Positions 18,415 through 27,974 are shown, numbered from the stretch's first letter. The stretch is DNA of 37,741 nucleotides from Flavobacteriales bacterium (GCA_015665315.1 JADFAK010000107.1:1-37741); one strand, 5' to 3'. Notes: generated from the sequence alone by a model not told the origin. Translations and numbers: made by a program.

Positions 18415-21102
18415 ATGAAAAACGCTATAGTCCAACTCATTACAGTATTCATTCTCATCACAGGGAATCTTTCGGCACAATTTGTACCGGCAGGAAATAT
18501 CAATTACCCTGTTTCTCCGACAATCAGTGGAGATGAGGCCGCAGGAACGGTCTCCAACCTTGAAGAAATTGAGTACACCCCAATGGCCTTTGTCAATGCA
18601 GTAAACTCAACCCAATCTGGCGACTGGAATGCTCCAGGAACATGGGATTGCGGATGTGTTCCCAATTTACAAGACGATGTCAACATCCTTGCAGGACACA
18701 CGATTACCCAAAACTTAAATGTGCAGGTAGCCAATTTGAATATCGAGGCCGACGGAGAGTTGGTTGTTAATTCGGGCGGACTGATATTTGAAATCACAGG
18801 AGATTGGATCAATTCAGGTCAATTTACCGCTTCAGATGGAACGGTTTTATTCAATGGTACGACAGATCAGAACATAATAGGCTTTTCGACATTTTACAAT
18901 TTGGGGTTGACTGGATCTCAGTTAGTTCAAATTGTTTCGGACGTCCGAGTTGAAAAGGTGCTCAACATTACAGGCTCTACTTTGCAAACCAACGGTCGAC
19001 TTACTTTGGCTTCAGATGGTTTACAGACTGCTTCTTTGGACAAAATGACCACAGGAACGATAGATGGGGCCATTACAGTAGAATACAATGCCTACCCAGC
19101 CAACACCGGTTGGCTTACTCTTTCGGCGCCGTTCACAGATGCCACATTTGAAGAGTGGAACGATGACTTAGTAACCACAGGATTTGTTGGGGCCGACTAC
19201 CCAGCTTATTCGTTTATCAGTATCCAATACTATGATGAAACTGGTGATGATGTATCCTTTGTAGGAATTACAGATGTTGAAGATCTTGCGGAAGTAGGAC
19301 GTGGATATTATTTGTACGCCAATTCTGGCAGTTACGCCATTGACTTGCAAGGAGAGCCTCAAGTTGGCGACGTAGATTTTCCTATTAGCTATACATCGAC
19401 AGGAAACCAATTGGACGACGGACTGAACGTTCTAGGTAATCCATATCCCTGCGCTATCAATTGGGAAGAGGACGGAGCTTGGACCAAGTCCAATGTAAAC
19501 AGTGCTTTATACATCTGGGATGTTAGTCAGCGACAATTTCGAGTTTACATTCATGGATACGGTATCAATGGTGGGTCTCCGATTATTAAAAGCGGAGAAG
19601 CATTTTGGGTACAATCAAATGCTCCTGACCCTGTTCTGGGCATCACTGAAAACGCAAAAAAATTAGATTGGACATCGACCACGAATTCCACGACAGACTT
19701 CTTGATGATTTCCATGGAAGGAAATGGTACTACTGATGAATTGATCGTAGCCTTTGCTGAAGAATCAACTGAGAGTTACAGTCCAGCGGAAGACGCTTTT
19801 AAGTTCTATAGCGACGCACAGGTACCCAATATATGTACGAAAAGCGACGACGATATTATTTTGGCAGTGAATTGCATGCCACTGGGAACCGGCAACAAAG
19901 ATATTCCTCTTGTAGTACACTCCCCCAACGGTGGAGATTTTGTTTTGAGCATTGTGGACCTACCAACATTGGAATTCGACGCTTGTATGGTGTTAGAAGA
20001 CTTGGTAACCGGAGACATGTATGACCTGGCCGTGACAGACACAATCTCATTTTCGACTGACCCCGTCGAAGAAGAGGTGCGTTTTATGATCCATATCGGA
20101 GGTCTGATGTCTGTAGAAGAAACTAATATCTCATGTTTTGGATCAGCTGATGGTGAAGTTATTGCGATGGGAACTGGTGACGGTCCATGGGATTACGTAA
20201 TCACTGATTCAGAGGACCAAGAAATAGCCTCTAGCACAAGTGTTGATGCAGCTGAAGTTTTTGAAAACCTCACAACAGGGACATATACAATGACAGTCAT
20301 TAACAATGACTATTGCCCATCACTTTCCCACATCTTTGAAATAAGCGAACCAGATTCCCTGTATATCGAATCGTATACTGTTTCTGGTATTGACTGCGAT
20401 GAATCCAACACAGGGAGCATTACAGTTTCTGGAGCGGGGGGCACGGGTAATCTCGATTATTTGTGGAGTACTAGCGACGTAGGAATGACGGTTTCAGATT
20501 TACCACCTGGATCGCATAGCGTCATCATTATGGACGAGGCGGGCTGCACAACAGGTGAGACCTTTGTGATTGAATCGGCGCCGACCGTAGAGGCTATGTT
20601 TGATACCGACAACCAAGTTATTGATTTGATCAATGGACAAGCAACCGTGACATTCTCCAATTTGTCTGAGAATTCAACAAATTACCTTTGGGACTTTGGG
20701 GATGGGAATAACAGTTCGGACGAAAACCCATACCATGTTTACACCCTTCCTGGTGTCTACATCGTTGAATTGGTAGCTTCGAACGATCAGTGCACAGACA
20801 CCTATCAGGTAGTCATCCAAGTGCAGGAAGTGATCATCTCGGTAGAAGAATCAGAATTCACCAAAGGAATTAACCTCTTCTACTACAACAATGAGTTGCA
20901 GATTCAATTTGACTTCAATGCGGCTTACAATGTGACCATTGACGGTTATAACACGCTTGGGCAGAGAATTATTGATCCAATCACAAATACTTTCTCGACA
21001 GAAAAGGTTCAACTAGCCGTAAATCATCGCGTACCAGTGGGGATTATCACAATTTCGAACAATGACACTGGCGAATTTAAAACCTATAAAATCATCCACT
21101 AA
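18415..21102 (+). CDS. Secreted protein with PKD and SprB-like repeats, probable T9SS cargo
   Basis: The product has 895 residues. Signal peptide 1-21 (GNLSA before Gln22). Near residues 63-180 is a right-handed beta-helix-like region beginning SGDWNAPGTWDCGCVPN, with a DDVNILAGHTIT motif seen in many Bacteroidota surface proteins. The middle (about 215-560) is a beta-rich region with no named domain. Two SprB-type repeats (ISCFGSADGEV from about 572, and IDCDESNTGSITVSGAGGTG from about 660) precede a PKD domain (about 735-810) with YLWDFGDGNNSS. The last 85 residues (VEESEFTKGINLFYYNNELQ ...) have the layout of a T9SS sorting domain but lack the usual YPNP start. Probably surface-bound or released; the ligand is unknown. 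A strong terminator follows. Confidence 0.83.
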   Translation: MKNAIVQLITVFILITGNLSAQFVPAGNINYPVSPTISGDEAAGTVSNLEEIEYTPMAFVNAVNSTQSGDWNAPGTWDCGCVPNLQDDVNILAGHTITQNLNVQVANLNIEADGELVVNSGGLIFEITGDWINSGQFTASDGTVLFNGTTDQNIIGFSTFYNLGLTGSQLVQIVSDVRVEKVLNITGSTLQTNGRLTLASDGLQTASLDKMTTGTIDGAITVEYNAYPANTGWLTLSAPFTDATFEEWNDDLVTTGFVGADYPAYSFISIQYYDETGDDVSFVGITDVEDLAEVGRGYYLYANSGSYAIDLQGEPQVGDVDFPISYTSTGNQLDDGLNVLGNPYPCAINWEEDGAWTKSNVNSALYIWDVSQRQFRVYIHGYGINGGSPIIKSGEAFWVQSNAPDPVLGITENAKKLDWTSTTNSTTDFLMISMEGNGTTDELIVAFAEESTESYSPAEDAFKFYSDAQVPNICTKSDDDIILAVNCMPLGTGNKDIPLVVHSPNGGDFVLSIVDLPTLEFDACMVLEDLVTGDMYDLAVTDTISFSTDPVEEEVRFMIHIGGLMSVEETNISCFGSADGEVIAMGTGDGPWDYVITDSEDQEIASSTSVDAAEVFENLTTGTYTMTVINNDYCPSLSHIFEISEPDSLYIESYTVSGIDCDESNTGSITVSGAGGTGNLDYLWSTSDVGMTVSDLPPGSHSVIIMDEAGCTTGETFVIESAPTVEAMFDTDNQVIDLINGQATVTFSNLSENSTNYLWDFGDGNNSSDENPYHVYTLPGVYIVELVASNDQCTDTYQVVIQVQEVIISVEESEFTKGINLFYYNNELQIQFDFNAAYNVTIDGYNTLGQRIIDPITNTFSTEKVQLAVNHRVPVGIITISNNDTGEFKTYKIIH

Positions 21103-21186
21103 TTCTGACTGATTTCAGTTGTATTGGTGATGTATACAACACGATAAAAAACACTTAACCAGATACCATATAATAAAAGGTAGTAG

Positions 21187-21221
21187 GGAACGTCCAAAGT
21201 ATGGGCGTTCCTTATTTTTTT
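21187..21221 (+). terminator. Terminator after the PKD/SprB-repeat protein
   Basis: ggaacgtcc (21187-21195) pairs with gggcgttcc (21203-21211) with one G-U pair and a 7-base loop, followed by ttattttttt. This is a standard rho-independent terminator 84 bases after the stop. Confidence 0.88.
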
Positions 21222-21246
21222 GTGTGGATTAGAGCGTTCAAATTCT

Positions 21247-21254
21247 TAACTTTG
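21247..21254 (+). promoter_or_regulatory. Promoter -7 box of purQ
   Basis: TAACTTTG, exact match to TAnnTTTG, 18 bases before the ATG. A TTTG at 21219-21222 is 24 bases upstream, slightly far, and overlaps the preceding terminator's U run. Confidence 0.55.
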
Positions 21255-21272
21255 CGAGCAAAATAAGGTCAC

Positions 21273-21965
21273 ATGAAATTTGGAGTAGTAGTTTTTCCTG
21301 GTAGTAATTGCGATGAGGACATCGTGCACACATTGCAAAATATTCTAGGCCAAGAAGTTCAAAAGCTTTGGCACAAGGAGACTGACTTAAAAGGGAGTGA
21401 CTTCGTGGTAATCCCGGGAGGTTTTTCTTATGGTGACTATTTAAGATCTGGTGCAATCGCTCGGTTTTCTCCAATTATGGACTCGGTTATAGCTCACGCA
21501 AATAAGGGAGGCTATGTAATGGGTATTTGCAATGGTTTTCAAATCTTATGTGAGGCTGGTTTGCTTCCTGGGGCATTGTTGCACAACAATACGCGTAAGT
21601 TCATTTGCAAGAACACCTTCATTACTCCTCAAAGCCATACTTGTATGATCTCTTCCAATCTTGAATTTGGACGTGGATACCAAATTCCTATTGCTCATGG
21701 TGAGGGCAATTATTATGCGAATGAAGGGACTATTAAGTCGCTTAATGACAACGATCAAGTGATATTTAGGTACTGTCAGGAGGACGGACAAATAACCGAA
21801 AGTGTAAACCCGAATGGCTCGGTTCAAAACATCGCTGGTGTGTGTAACATTGGTAAAAATGTTTTTGGTATGATGCCACATCCGGAGCGCGCGGCAGACT
21901 ACTTGCTGAATAATACCGACGGGAAGGAATTGTTTGAAGGAGCACTAGAATTGATCAAGGCATAA
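21273..21965 (+). CDS. purQ: Phosphoribosylformylglycinamidine synthase, glutaminase subunit
   Basis: Supplies ammonia from glutamine to the FGAM synthase complex in purine synthesis. The product has 230 residues, like the separate PurQ of Bacillus (not the fused gamma-proteobacterial PurL). Class I glutamine amidotransferase features are present: MKFGVVVFPGSNCDED at the start, the nucleophile Cys86 in GICNGFQIL, and His203 with Glu205 in MMPHPERAA. A separate PurQ normally works with small PurL and PurS; neither gene is adjacent, so they must lie elsewhere if present. It stands alone between a terminator and the dxs promoter. Confidence 0.96.
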   Translation: MKFGVVVFPGSNCDEDIVHTLQNILGQEVQKLWHKETDLKGSDFVVIPGGFSYGDYLRSGAIARFSPIMDSVIAHANKGGYVMGICNGFQILCEAGLLPGALLHNNTRKFICKNTFITPQSHTCMISSNLEFGRGYQIPIAHGEGNYYANEGTIKSLNDNDQVIFRYCQEDGQITESVNPNGSVQNIAGVCNIGKNVFGMMPHPERAADYLLNNTDGKELFEGALELIKA

Positions 21966-22112
21966 GTAATGACATTTGCGTATGCTAAAAATAGCTAGCC
22001 TGCAAACAGAGGGAAAAACACCACGCTTACTTGCTTAATCAGGCGTTGATACAATGCTCAAAATAATTGTGCGTTAGGACTTCGACAATCAAAGTTCAGA
22101 ACAATAATTCGT

Positions 22113-22120
22113 TACATTTG
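22113..22120 (+). promoter_or_regulatory. Promoter -7 box of dxs
   Basis: TACATTTG, exact match to TAnnTTTG. It ends only 2 bases before the ATG at 22123 and 29 bases before the ATG at 22150, so transcription should begin at or after 22123 and the second ATG is favoured as the start. Confidence 0.5.
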
Positions 22121-22149
22121 TTATGCTTAGCGAATCTCAATCACAGACA

Positions 22150-24081
22150 ATGAGTGAATACAAAGCTGGTCCTCATCTTTCCCAAATTAACTTTCCGGAA
22201 GATCTTCGATCAAAATTTTCAGAAAAAGATCTAGAGGCAATTTGTACGGAATTACGTCAATTTATTGTCGATGTCGTGTCCGAAAAAGGTGGTCATTTTG
22301 GTGCTAGCTTGGGTGTGGTAGAGTTGACAGTTGCCTTGCACTATGTTTTCAACACTCCAGAAGATCAAATAGTGTGGGATGTAGGGCATCAGGCATACGG
22401 CCATAAAATTCTCTCTGGTCGACGCGATCAATTTCATACCAATCGAATATACAAGGGCCTTAGTGGTTTTCCGAAACGGTCGGAAAGCGAATACGACACG
22501 TTTGGTGTAGGGCATTCCTCTACGTCTATTTCTGGAGCATTGGGAATGGCCGTGGCGAATAGAATACAGAAAAAAGACTGTCATCACATTGCGGTTATTG
22601 GTGATGGTGCTATGACGGCAGGTTTGGCATTTGAGGCGCTCAACCACGGTGGAGTGGAGGATACGAATATGCTGGTTGTATTGAATGACAACTGCATGAG
22701 CATAGATCCAAATGTAGGAGCCCTCAAAGAATACTTGACCGATATTACCACCTCTCACACGTACAACAAAGTGAAGGATGAGGTTTGGAATTTACTTGGA
22801 AAGATCAGCAAGTTTGGTCCGAACGCGCAGGCCATCGCTCAAAAAATTGAGAATGGAGTTAAAGCTGCTTTGTTAAATCAGAGCAACCTTTTCGAATCAT
22901 TAAATTTCAGATATTTCGGTCCGATTGACGGTCACGACGTTGACTATATGGTCAAAGTATTGAACGACTTAAAAGACATTCCAGGACCAAAGTTGTTGCA
23001 CTGCGTGACGACCAAGGGAAAGGGATTTGCGACTGCCGAGCGAGAATCGGCCACAAAATGGCATGCTCCTGGCTTGTTCAACAAGGATACAGGTGAGATT
23101 ATTAAAGTCACGCCTAAGAATCCTCAACCACCGAAATTTCAGGATGTATTTGGGCACACCATCATTGAGTTGGCCGAGAAGAACGAAAAAATCGTAGGAG
23201 TCACTCCGGCGATGCCAACAGGTTGTTCGCTTAAATACATGATGGAAGCTATGCCTGAGCGTGCTTTCGACGTGGGTATTGCCGAACAGCATGCTGTAAC
23301 ATTTTCAGCCGGGATGGCAACGCAAGGATTGGTGCCCTTTTGCAATATCTATTCGTCTTTTATGCAGCGTGCTTATGACCAAGTAGTGCACGATGTCGCT
23401 ATACAGAACCTGAATGTTGTGTTTTGTCTGGATCGGGGTGGCTTGGTAGGTGCTGATGGCCCCACGCACCATGGCGTTTTCGACATAGCGTACATGCGCA
23501 GTATTCCGAACATGGTTGTGAGTTCACCGATGGATGAAAGCGAGCTGAGGAGCTTAATGTACACAGCTCAGTTGCCAGATGTAGGTCCGTTCAGCATACG
23601 ATACCCTAGAGGAAACGGCTCGCTTACGGAATGGAAGACACCCATGAAAAAGATCAAAATTGGAGCTGGACGGCGCATGCGGAACGGTGAAGATTTGGCG
23701 ATATTATCGATTGGCCCCATTGGTCTGGAGGCGACTAAAGCCTTGGAAGAATTAGATAAGAATGGGATCTCAGCGGCGCACTATGATATGCGTTTTGCGA
23801 AACCCTTGGACGAAGTCCTATTGCACGAAGTATTTGGCAAATTTGACTATGTAGTCACTGTTGAAGATGGGTGCGTGCAAGGAGGAATGGGAAGTGCCAT
23901 TTTGGAATTTATGGCCGACAATGAGTACAAGGCTGTCGTTAAACGTCTTGGTATTCCAGACCAATTTATAGAACATGGAACCCAAGCTGAGTTGTACCGA
24001 GAGTGCGGCTTTGATTGTACTGGGATAGTGGCCATTTGCAAGGAGCTTGTCGGAGAGAAGCGTAAGAAGCTAGTCGGTTAA
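22150..24081 (+). CDS. dxs: 1-deoxy-D-xylulose-5-phosphate synthase
   Basis: First step of the MEP isoprenoid pathway: thiamine-diphosphate-dependent condensation of pyruvate and glyceraldehyde 3-phosphate. From ATG 22150 the product has 643 residues (652 from ATG 22123); the extra residues MLSESQSQT are not conserved and the first ATG abuts the promoter box. Visible motifs: [43 protein letters not shown], the ThDP/Mg motif GDGAMTAG through LNDN, and the transketolase-type [17 protein letters not shown] with its catalytic Glu. The DUF2480 gene follows 9 bases after the stop and is probably co-transcribed. Confidence 0.96.
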   Translation: MSEYKAGPHLSQINFPEDLRSKFSEKDLEAICTELRQFIVDVVSEKGGHFGASLGVVELTVALHYVFNTPEDQIVWDVGHQAYGHKILSGRRDQFHTNRIYKGLSGFPKRSESEYDTFGVGHSSTSISGALGMAVANRIQKKDCHHIAVIGDGAMTAGLAFEALNHGGVEDTNMLVVLNDNCMSIDPNVGALKEYLTDITTSHTYNKVKDEVWNLLGKISKFGPNAQAIAQKIENGVKAALLNQSNLFESLNFRYFGPIDGHDVDYMVKVLNDLKDIPGPKLLHCVTTKGKGFATAERESATKWHAPGLFNKDTGEIIKVTPKNPQPPKFQDVFGHTIIELAEKNEKIVGVTPAMPTGCSLKYMMEAMPERAFDVGIAEQHAVTFSAGMATQGLVPFCNIYSSFMQRAYDQVVHDVAIQNLNVVFCLDRGGLVGADGPTHHGVFDIAYMRSIPNMVVSSPMDESELRSLMYTAQLPDVGPFSIRYPRGNGSLTEWKTPMKKIKIGAGRRMRNGEDLAILSIGPIGLEATKALEELDKNGISAAHYDMRFAKPLDEVLLHEVFGKFDYVVTVEDGCVQGGMGSAILEFMADNEYKAVVKRLGIPDQFIEHGTQAELYRECGFDCTGIVAICKELVGEKRKKLVG

Positions 24082-24090
24082 TTTTCATAT

Positions 24091-24609
24091 ATGTCGGCTA
24101 TCATCAACAAAATAGAAAACAGCGGTATCATCACCGTGGATCTCGAGACCTACAAGCCTAGTGGAGACATTGTTACTATTGATATTAGAGATCAATTGTG
24201 GCAAGGTATGGTGTTAAAAGAAGAACCTTTTCGCGCTTGGGTGAAGGACACCGACTGGAGCCAATACAAGGGAAAGCATGTTGGATTGTATTGTTCGGAA
24301 GATGCTATAATTCCTGTTTGGGCTTATATGTTGATTGCTTCAAAATTAGAAGGGATATCCGAAAGCACTACACTTGGCCAAAATCTTAAGATTTTGGAGA
24401 ATCATTATCGCACAACCATTCAGAATTTAGATTCCGAAGACTTTGTCGATGCCAAAATAATGATCAAAGGATGTGGTAAAGACGTGCCCAGTTCGGCCTA
24501 CTTGGACTTTGTTTCCTTAGTTCAACCAATTGCGAAAAGCATCATGTACGGAGAACCATGTGGAGCTGTTCCTGTATGGAAGAAAGCTCGCGAAAAAAGA
24601 AGTCTGTAA
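24091..24609 (+). CDS. DUF2480 family protein
   Basis: A 172-residue soluble protein of unknown function, found mainly in Bacteroidota. Features that match the family: the start INKIENSGIITVDLETY, the block GKHVGLYCSEDAIIPVWAYMLIASKL, and the conserved C-terminal IKGCGKDVPSSAYLDFV and SIMYGEPCGAVPVWKK, with three cysteines that might bind metal or be redox-active (inference). There is no signal peptide. It follows dxs by 9 bases, and no promoter is seen between them, so they probably share a transcript. Confidence 0.88.
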   Translation: MSAIINKIENSGIITVDLETYKPSGDIVTIDIRDQLWQGMVLKEEPFRAWVKDTDWSQYKGKHVGLYCSEDAIIPVWAYMLIASKLEGISESTTLGQNLKILENHYRTTIQNLDSEDFVDAKIMIKGCGKDVPSSAYLDFVSLVQPIAKSIMYGEPCGAVPVWKKAREKRSL

Positions 24610-24665
24610 GACGATTCCTACACGATATAAAGAGTTGGTCTTACTCTAAACGCATATAAGGCGGA

Positions 24666-24673
24666 TACCTTTG
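24666..24673 (+). promoter_or_regulatory. Promoter -7 box of the three-gene signalling operon
   Basis: TACCTTTG, exact match to TAnnTTTG, 30 bases before the ATG at 24704. The in-frame TTG at 24671 lies inside this box and is therefore not the start. Confidence 0.5.
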
Positions 24674-24703
24674 GAAGCTAATCTAAGGAAATCCAGAGGC
24701 GGC

Positions 24704-25066
24704 ATGCGGACAAAGCTCTTATTAATTGACGACGAAGTTGTGACATTAAAGATGACCAAGATGCTACTTGATCAGCATGGTTACGACGTCGAGATTTCAC
24801 TGACTACAAGCGAAGCCATATCCGTATTAACCACTTCAGCCATTGATTTGATATTGCTAGACATCTCTATGCCAACGATTGATGGATTCGATTTTATCAA
24901 GCTCATGGCATCTTTGCGCATACGCGTTCCAGTTGTCTTTTTGTCGAATACAGACGATCCTTACACATTAAAACTGGCATCGGCGGAAGGTGTCCGTCGC
25001 TGCGTGAAAAAGAACGAAGAATTCATGAAACTTCCGCAGATAATCGAGGAAGTCCTTACTGAATAA
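24704..25066 (+). CDS. Single-domain response regulator (CheY-like receiver)
   Basis: A 120-residue stand-alone receiver with no output domain. The acidic pair Asp9-Asp10 (LLLIDDE), the phosphorylation site Asp53 (LILLDISMP), the Ser/Thr at FLSNTDD and a Lys near 103 complete the phospho-acceptor site. It probably passes phosphoryl groups between kinases or acts by protein contact. The start is ATG at 24704. Its TAA shares one base with the ATG of the kinase downstream (TAATG), implying coupled translation and fixed stoichiometry. Confidence 0.92.
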   Translation: MRTKLLLIDDEVVTLKMTKMLLDQHGYDVEISLTTSEAISVLTTSAIDLILLDISMPTIDGFDFIKLMASLRIRVPVVFLSNTDDPYTLKLASAEGVRRCVKKNEEFMKLPQIIEEVLTE

Positions 25067-25785
25067 TGCAAATGACACATCCACCTTTCACTCCAAAAAC
25101 GAGCACCAAACCGCTTAAAACGCCTACTACGGAATTCGAACGATTCGTGTATATAGTTTCTCACGACTTGAACGAGCCATTGCGTATGATGACATCCTTT
25201 TTGGATCTTATCAATAAAAAGCACGGCGCCAATTTGCCTGAAGAGGCTAGAACCTACATGGGCTATTGCATCGAAAATGCGGATAAGATGAAAAGCATGA
25301 TACGTGCGTTGGTCGACTATTCTCGTGTTGGTAGGAACAGCGAAGATATCACCAAAATCGTTTTGGGCGATTTGATGGAAGATCTATTCGAAATGTACAG
25401 TGGGGACTTGGAGTTGAGCAATGCCTCGGTTAATTATGATAATCTACCAACAGTCCAAGCGCAACCAGGATTGATTATTGATTTATTCAAGATCCTGTTC
25501 CAGAATGCGTTTGAGAATAAGCGTGCCGATATACTTCAAATCAATATTACATCGAAACCTTTGGGTGCTTTCCATGAATTTTGCATGGAAGACAATGGCA
25601 AAGGGATTAAATCTGTATATTTAGATAGTGTTTGTGAGATATTTCGCAAAGCAGATAAGAGTACTTCAAACATAGGTGCTGGCCTCGCAATAGCCAAAGC
25701 AATCATCGAAAAATTCGGAGGTGAACTTCGAATCGAATCAGAAGAAAATAAAGGGACGAAAGTCTATTTCACCTTACCAACTTAG
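25066..25785 (+). CDS. Sensorless histidine kinase with altered N box
   Basis: A 239-residue protein consisting only of a HisKA dimerisation/phosphoacceptor domain and a HATPase_c domain. The H box is IVSHDLNEPLRM with His33. The ATP lid motifs EDNGKGI and NIGAGLAIAKAIIEKFGG are intact. The N box reads ILFQNAFENK: the second Asn is kept but the first Asn of the usual NxxxN is Ile and the following Lys is Glu, so ATP turnover may be weak or the protein may act mainly as a phosphotransfer partner or phosphatase (inference). No sensor, membrane segment or signal peptide is present. It overlaps the receiver gene by one base and is 5 bases before the large kinase gene. Confidence 0.9.
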   Translation: MQMTHPPFTPKTSTKPLKTPTTEFERFVYIVSHDLNEPLRMMTSFLDLINKKHGANLPEEARTYMGYCIENADKMKSMIRALVDYSRVGRNSEDITKIVLGDLMEDLFEMYSGDLELSNASVNYDNLPTVQAQPGLIIDLFKILFQNAFENKRADILQINITSKPLGAFHEFCMEDNGKGIKSVYLDSVCEIFRKADKSTSNIGAGLAIAKAIIEKFGGELRIESEENKGTKVYFTLPT

Positions 25786-25790
25786 TACAA

Positions 25791-27974
25791 ATGAATTACT
25801 TGAAGATAAATATCCTGGTTGTTGAAGACAATTTACAGGACTACATCATCTTCAAAGAAATCTTGGGTCAAATACGTGATTTCTTCATCCACATCGAGCA
25901 TGCCGAAAACTTAGATCAGGCAATCGAGCTGGTGAATGAAAACGTCTTTGATATCATTTTTCTGGATCTGTTTCTTCCGGATAGCTTTGGCCAAGAAACA
26001 TTCACCTCCCTTCAGCGCGGAATTCTCGACACACCCATTGTCATACTATCAGGACTTAGTGATAAGAACATCGCTTTGGAAATTGTAAAACTTGGTGCAC
26101 AGGACTACATTGTAAAAGGTGAATTCGATAGCAACCTGCTTGAGAAATCGATTATCTATTCCATTGAAAGAAAGAAATTTCAAGACAAGCTTCTTCGTTC
26201 GGAAAAGAAATACAAATCCACCTTTCAATCGGTTGGAGTTGCCATTGGCGAATATGACTATGGCGCTTTGCACGATTATTTAGCCGATCTTAAAAAACAA
26301 GGAGTTACTGATATTTTGAAGCATCTGAACATCAACCATAGCAATTACATGGATATTCGATCCATGCTCAAACTGAAAGACTTAAACCCAGAGACCCTGT
26401 TGTTGTACGGATGTGATTCGGTATCGGACTTCAAAGCCAATGTGCATAAATTTTATTCAGCCAAGAGTACGGAGCACATGGAGAATTTGGTACTCGCAAT
26501 ATGGAACAATGTAGCCTCTTATGAGGGAGAAGCGTATTTTATTAATACTCATGGAAAAGAGATCTGTACTTGGAAACACGCCAAATTTTTAGGCAATGAA
26601 TTTGGGTATTATCGTATGTTGATGAGTACGACGAATATCTCCGCAATGAAGGACAAGGAGCGCGAGGTTTTCCATCAGGCTAAATTGCTTCAAGGGATAT
26701 CCAAAGGGGCAGGTGAGCTTATATCATCGGAAAACACATTGAAAGCTTTGACCAAGGCTATGAAGGTAACTTGCCAAGCCCTTGACGCCGATCTTGGAGT
26801 TATTCTGAAGCTTGATGATAATGGTGAAGATGCTCGGTTCAGCATTCTTAAAACGTGGTTGGACACAGGTCAGCCCATATCAAAAGAAGAAGCCGAACAG
26901 AGTTTACTAGAACTCAATAATTCCATTTTCGAATCCCACTTTAAAGAATTCTCGAGCGGGACCTGTGTGGAAGTTTACACAAAAGAAATTCGAAAAAGTT
27001 CCATTGAACTACCATTCGATATATGCAATTTGGTAGGCGCGCCAATCACCGTTAACAATACAATATGGGGTACTCTTCTTGTTGTTCGAAACACACGAGA
27101 CGTACAATGGTCGAACTATGAAAAGTCTAGTCTGCTCACGGTAGCCCGGAACATGGGATCAGCTATCTATAGGGAAACAGTATTGGAAGCGCTTGAAGAT
27201 TTGAATGACACGTTGGAAACAAGAGTAGTTCAACGAACTGATAAAATGCGTTCGGCCATCAAGGAGCTTGAGAGTTTCAGTTATTCCATTTCGCATGACC
27301 TTAGGGCTCCTTTGAGGGCGATTTCAAGCTTCTCTCAAGTGTTGGATGAGGAATCTGAAGAATCACTAAGTGAAACACACAGAGAGTACCTTGGACATAT
27401 CATTCGAGGCGCGCAGGAAATGAGTGAGCTCATCGACGACCTACTCAACTTCTCGCGCATGGGCCGACTTCCATTGAATTATTCGTTGATTGACCTTGAG
27501 GGACTTGTGAACGAAGTGATTCAAGAACTTACACTTTCCATTGATGACCAAGAAATTAGTTTTCTAGTTCATAGTCTGCCAAAATGCCAAGGAGATAAAG
27601 CGTTAGTACGACAAATCCTGGTTAATTTAATTTGGAATGCCATCAAGTATTCAAAGAACCAACCAAAGACAGTCATCGAAATTGGTGCCAATCAAAATGA
27701 CGACTTCATCGAATATTGGGTCAAAGATAATGGTGTGGGTTTTGACATGGCCTTTGCAGACAAGCTTTTTGGCGTATTCCAACGCTTACACAGCGGCGAC
27801 GATTTTGACGGCACGGGTGTAGGTTTGGCTATAGTGAAGAGGATCGTCGATCGACATGGAGGCTCTGTCAAAGCGCACGCCGAAGTGAACAAGGGAGCAA
27901 CTTTTTACTTTTCGTTACCCTCTTCCACGACCATAATTCAGAAAATGGATTTTTCCACGGAGGAAGAGGACTAA
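25791..27974 (+). CDS. Hybrid histidine kinase: receiver-PAS-GAF-HisKA-HATPase
   Basis: A 727-residue cytoplasmic kinase with its receiver at the N-terminus. Receiver 6-125: Glu12-Asp13, Asp59 in IIFLDLFLPD, Lys in YIVKGEFD. A PAS-like region (about 138-290) of the type with DYLADLKKQGVTDILKHL. A GAF-type domain (about 305-460) with QALDADLGVILKL and WGTLLVVRN. A coiled linker (about 462-495) leads to HisKA with His502 in SYSISHDLRAPLRAIS, and a complete HATPase: NLIWNAIKYSKN, KDNGVGFDM, GTGVGLAIVKRIVDRHGG. The C-terminal part resembles phytochrome-type kinases. The GAF lacks an obvious bilin cysteine motif. Its stop overlaps the DUF349 gene by 4 bp. Confidence 0.9.
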   Translation: MNYLKINILVVEDNLQDYIIFKEILGQIRDFFIHIEHAENLDQAIELVNENVFDIIFLDLFLPDSFGQETFTSLQRGILDTPIVILSGLSDKNIALEIVKLGAQDYIVKGEFDSNLLEKSIIYSIERKKFQDKLLRSEKKYKSTFQSVGVAIGEYDYGALHDYLADLKKQGVTDILKHLNINHSNYMDIRSMLKLKDLNPETLLLYGCDSVSDFKANVHKFYSAKSTEHMENLVLAIWNNVASYEGEAYFINTHGKEICTWKHAKFLGNEFGYYRMLMSTTNISAMKDKEREVFHQAKLLQGISKGAGELISSENTLKALTKAMKVTCQALDADLGVILKLDDNGEDARFSILKTWLDTGQPISKEEAEQSLLELNNSIFESHFKEFSSGTCVEVYTKEIRKSSIELPFDICNLVGAPITVNNTIWGTLLVVRNTRDVQWSNYEKSSLLTVARNMGSAIYRETVLEALEDLNDTLETRVVQRTDKMRSAIKELESFSYSISHDLRAPLRAISSFSQVLDEESEESLSETHREYLGHIIRGAQEMSELIDDLLNFSRMGRLPLNYSLIDLEGLVNEVIQELTLSIDDQEISFLVHSLPKCQGDKALVRQILVNLIWNAIKYSKNQPKTVIEIGANQNDDFIEYWVKDNGVGFDMAFADKLFGVFQRLHSGDDFDGTGVGLAIVKRIVDRHGGSVKAHAEVNKGATFYFSLPSSTTIIQKMDFSTEEED

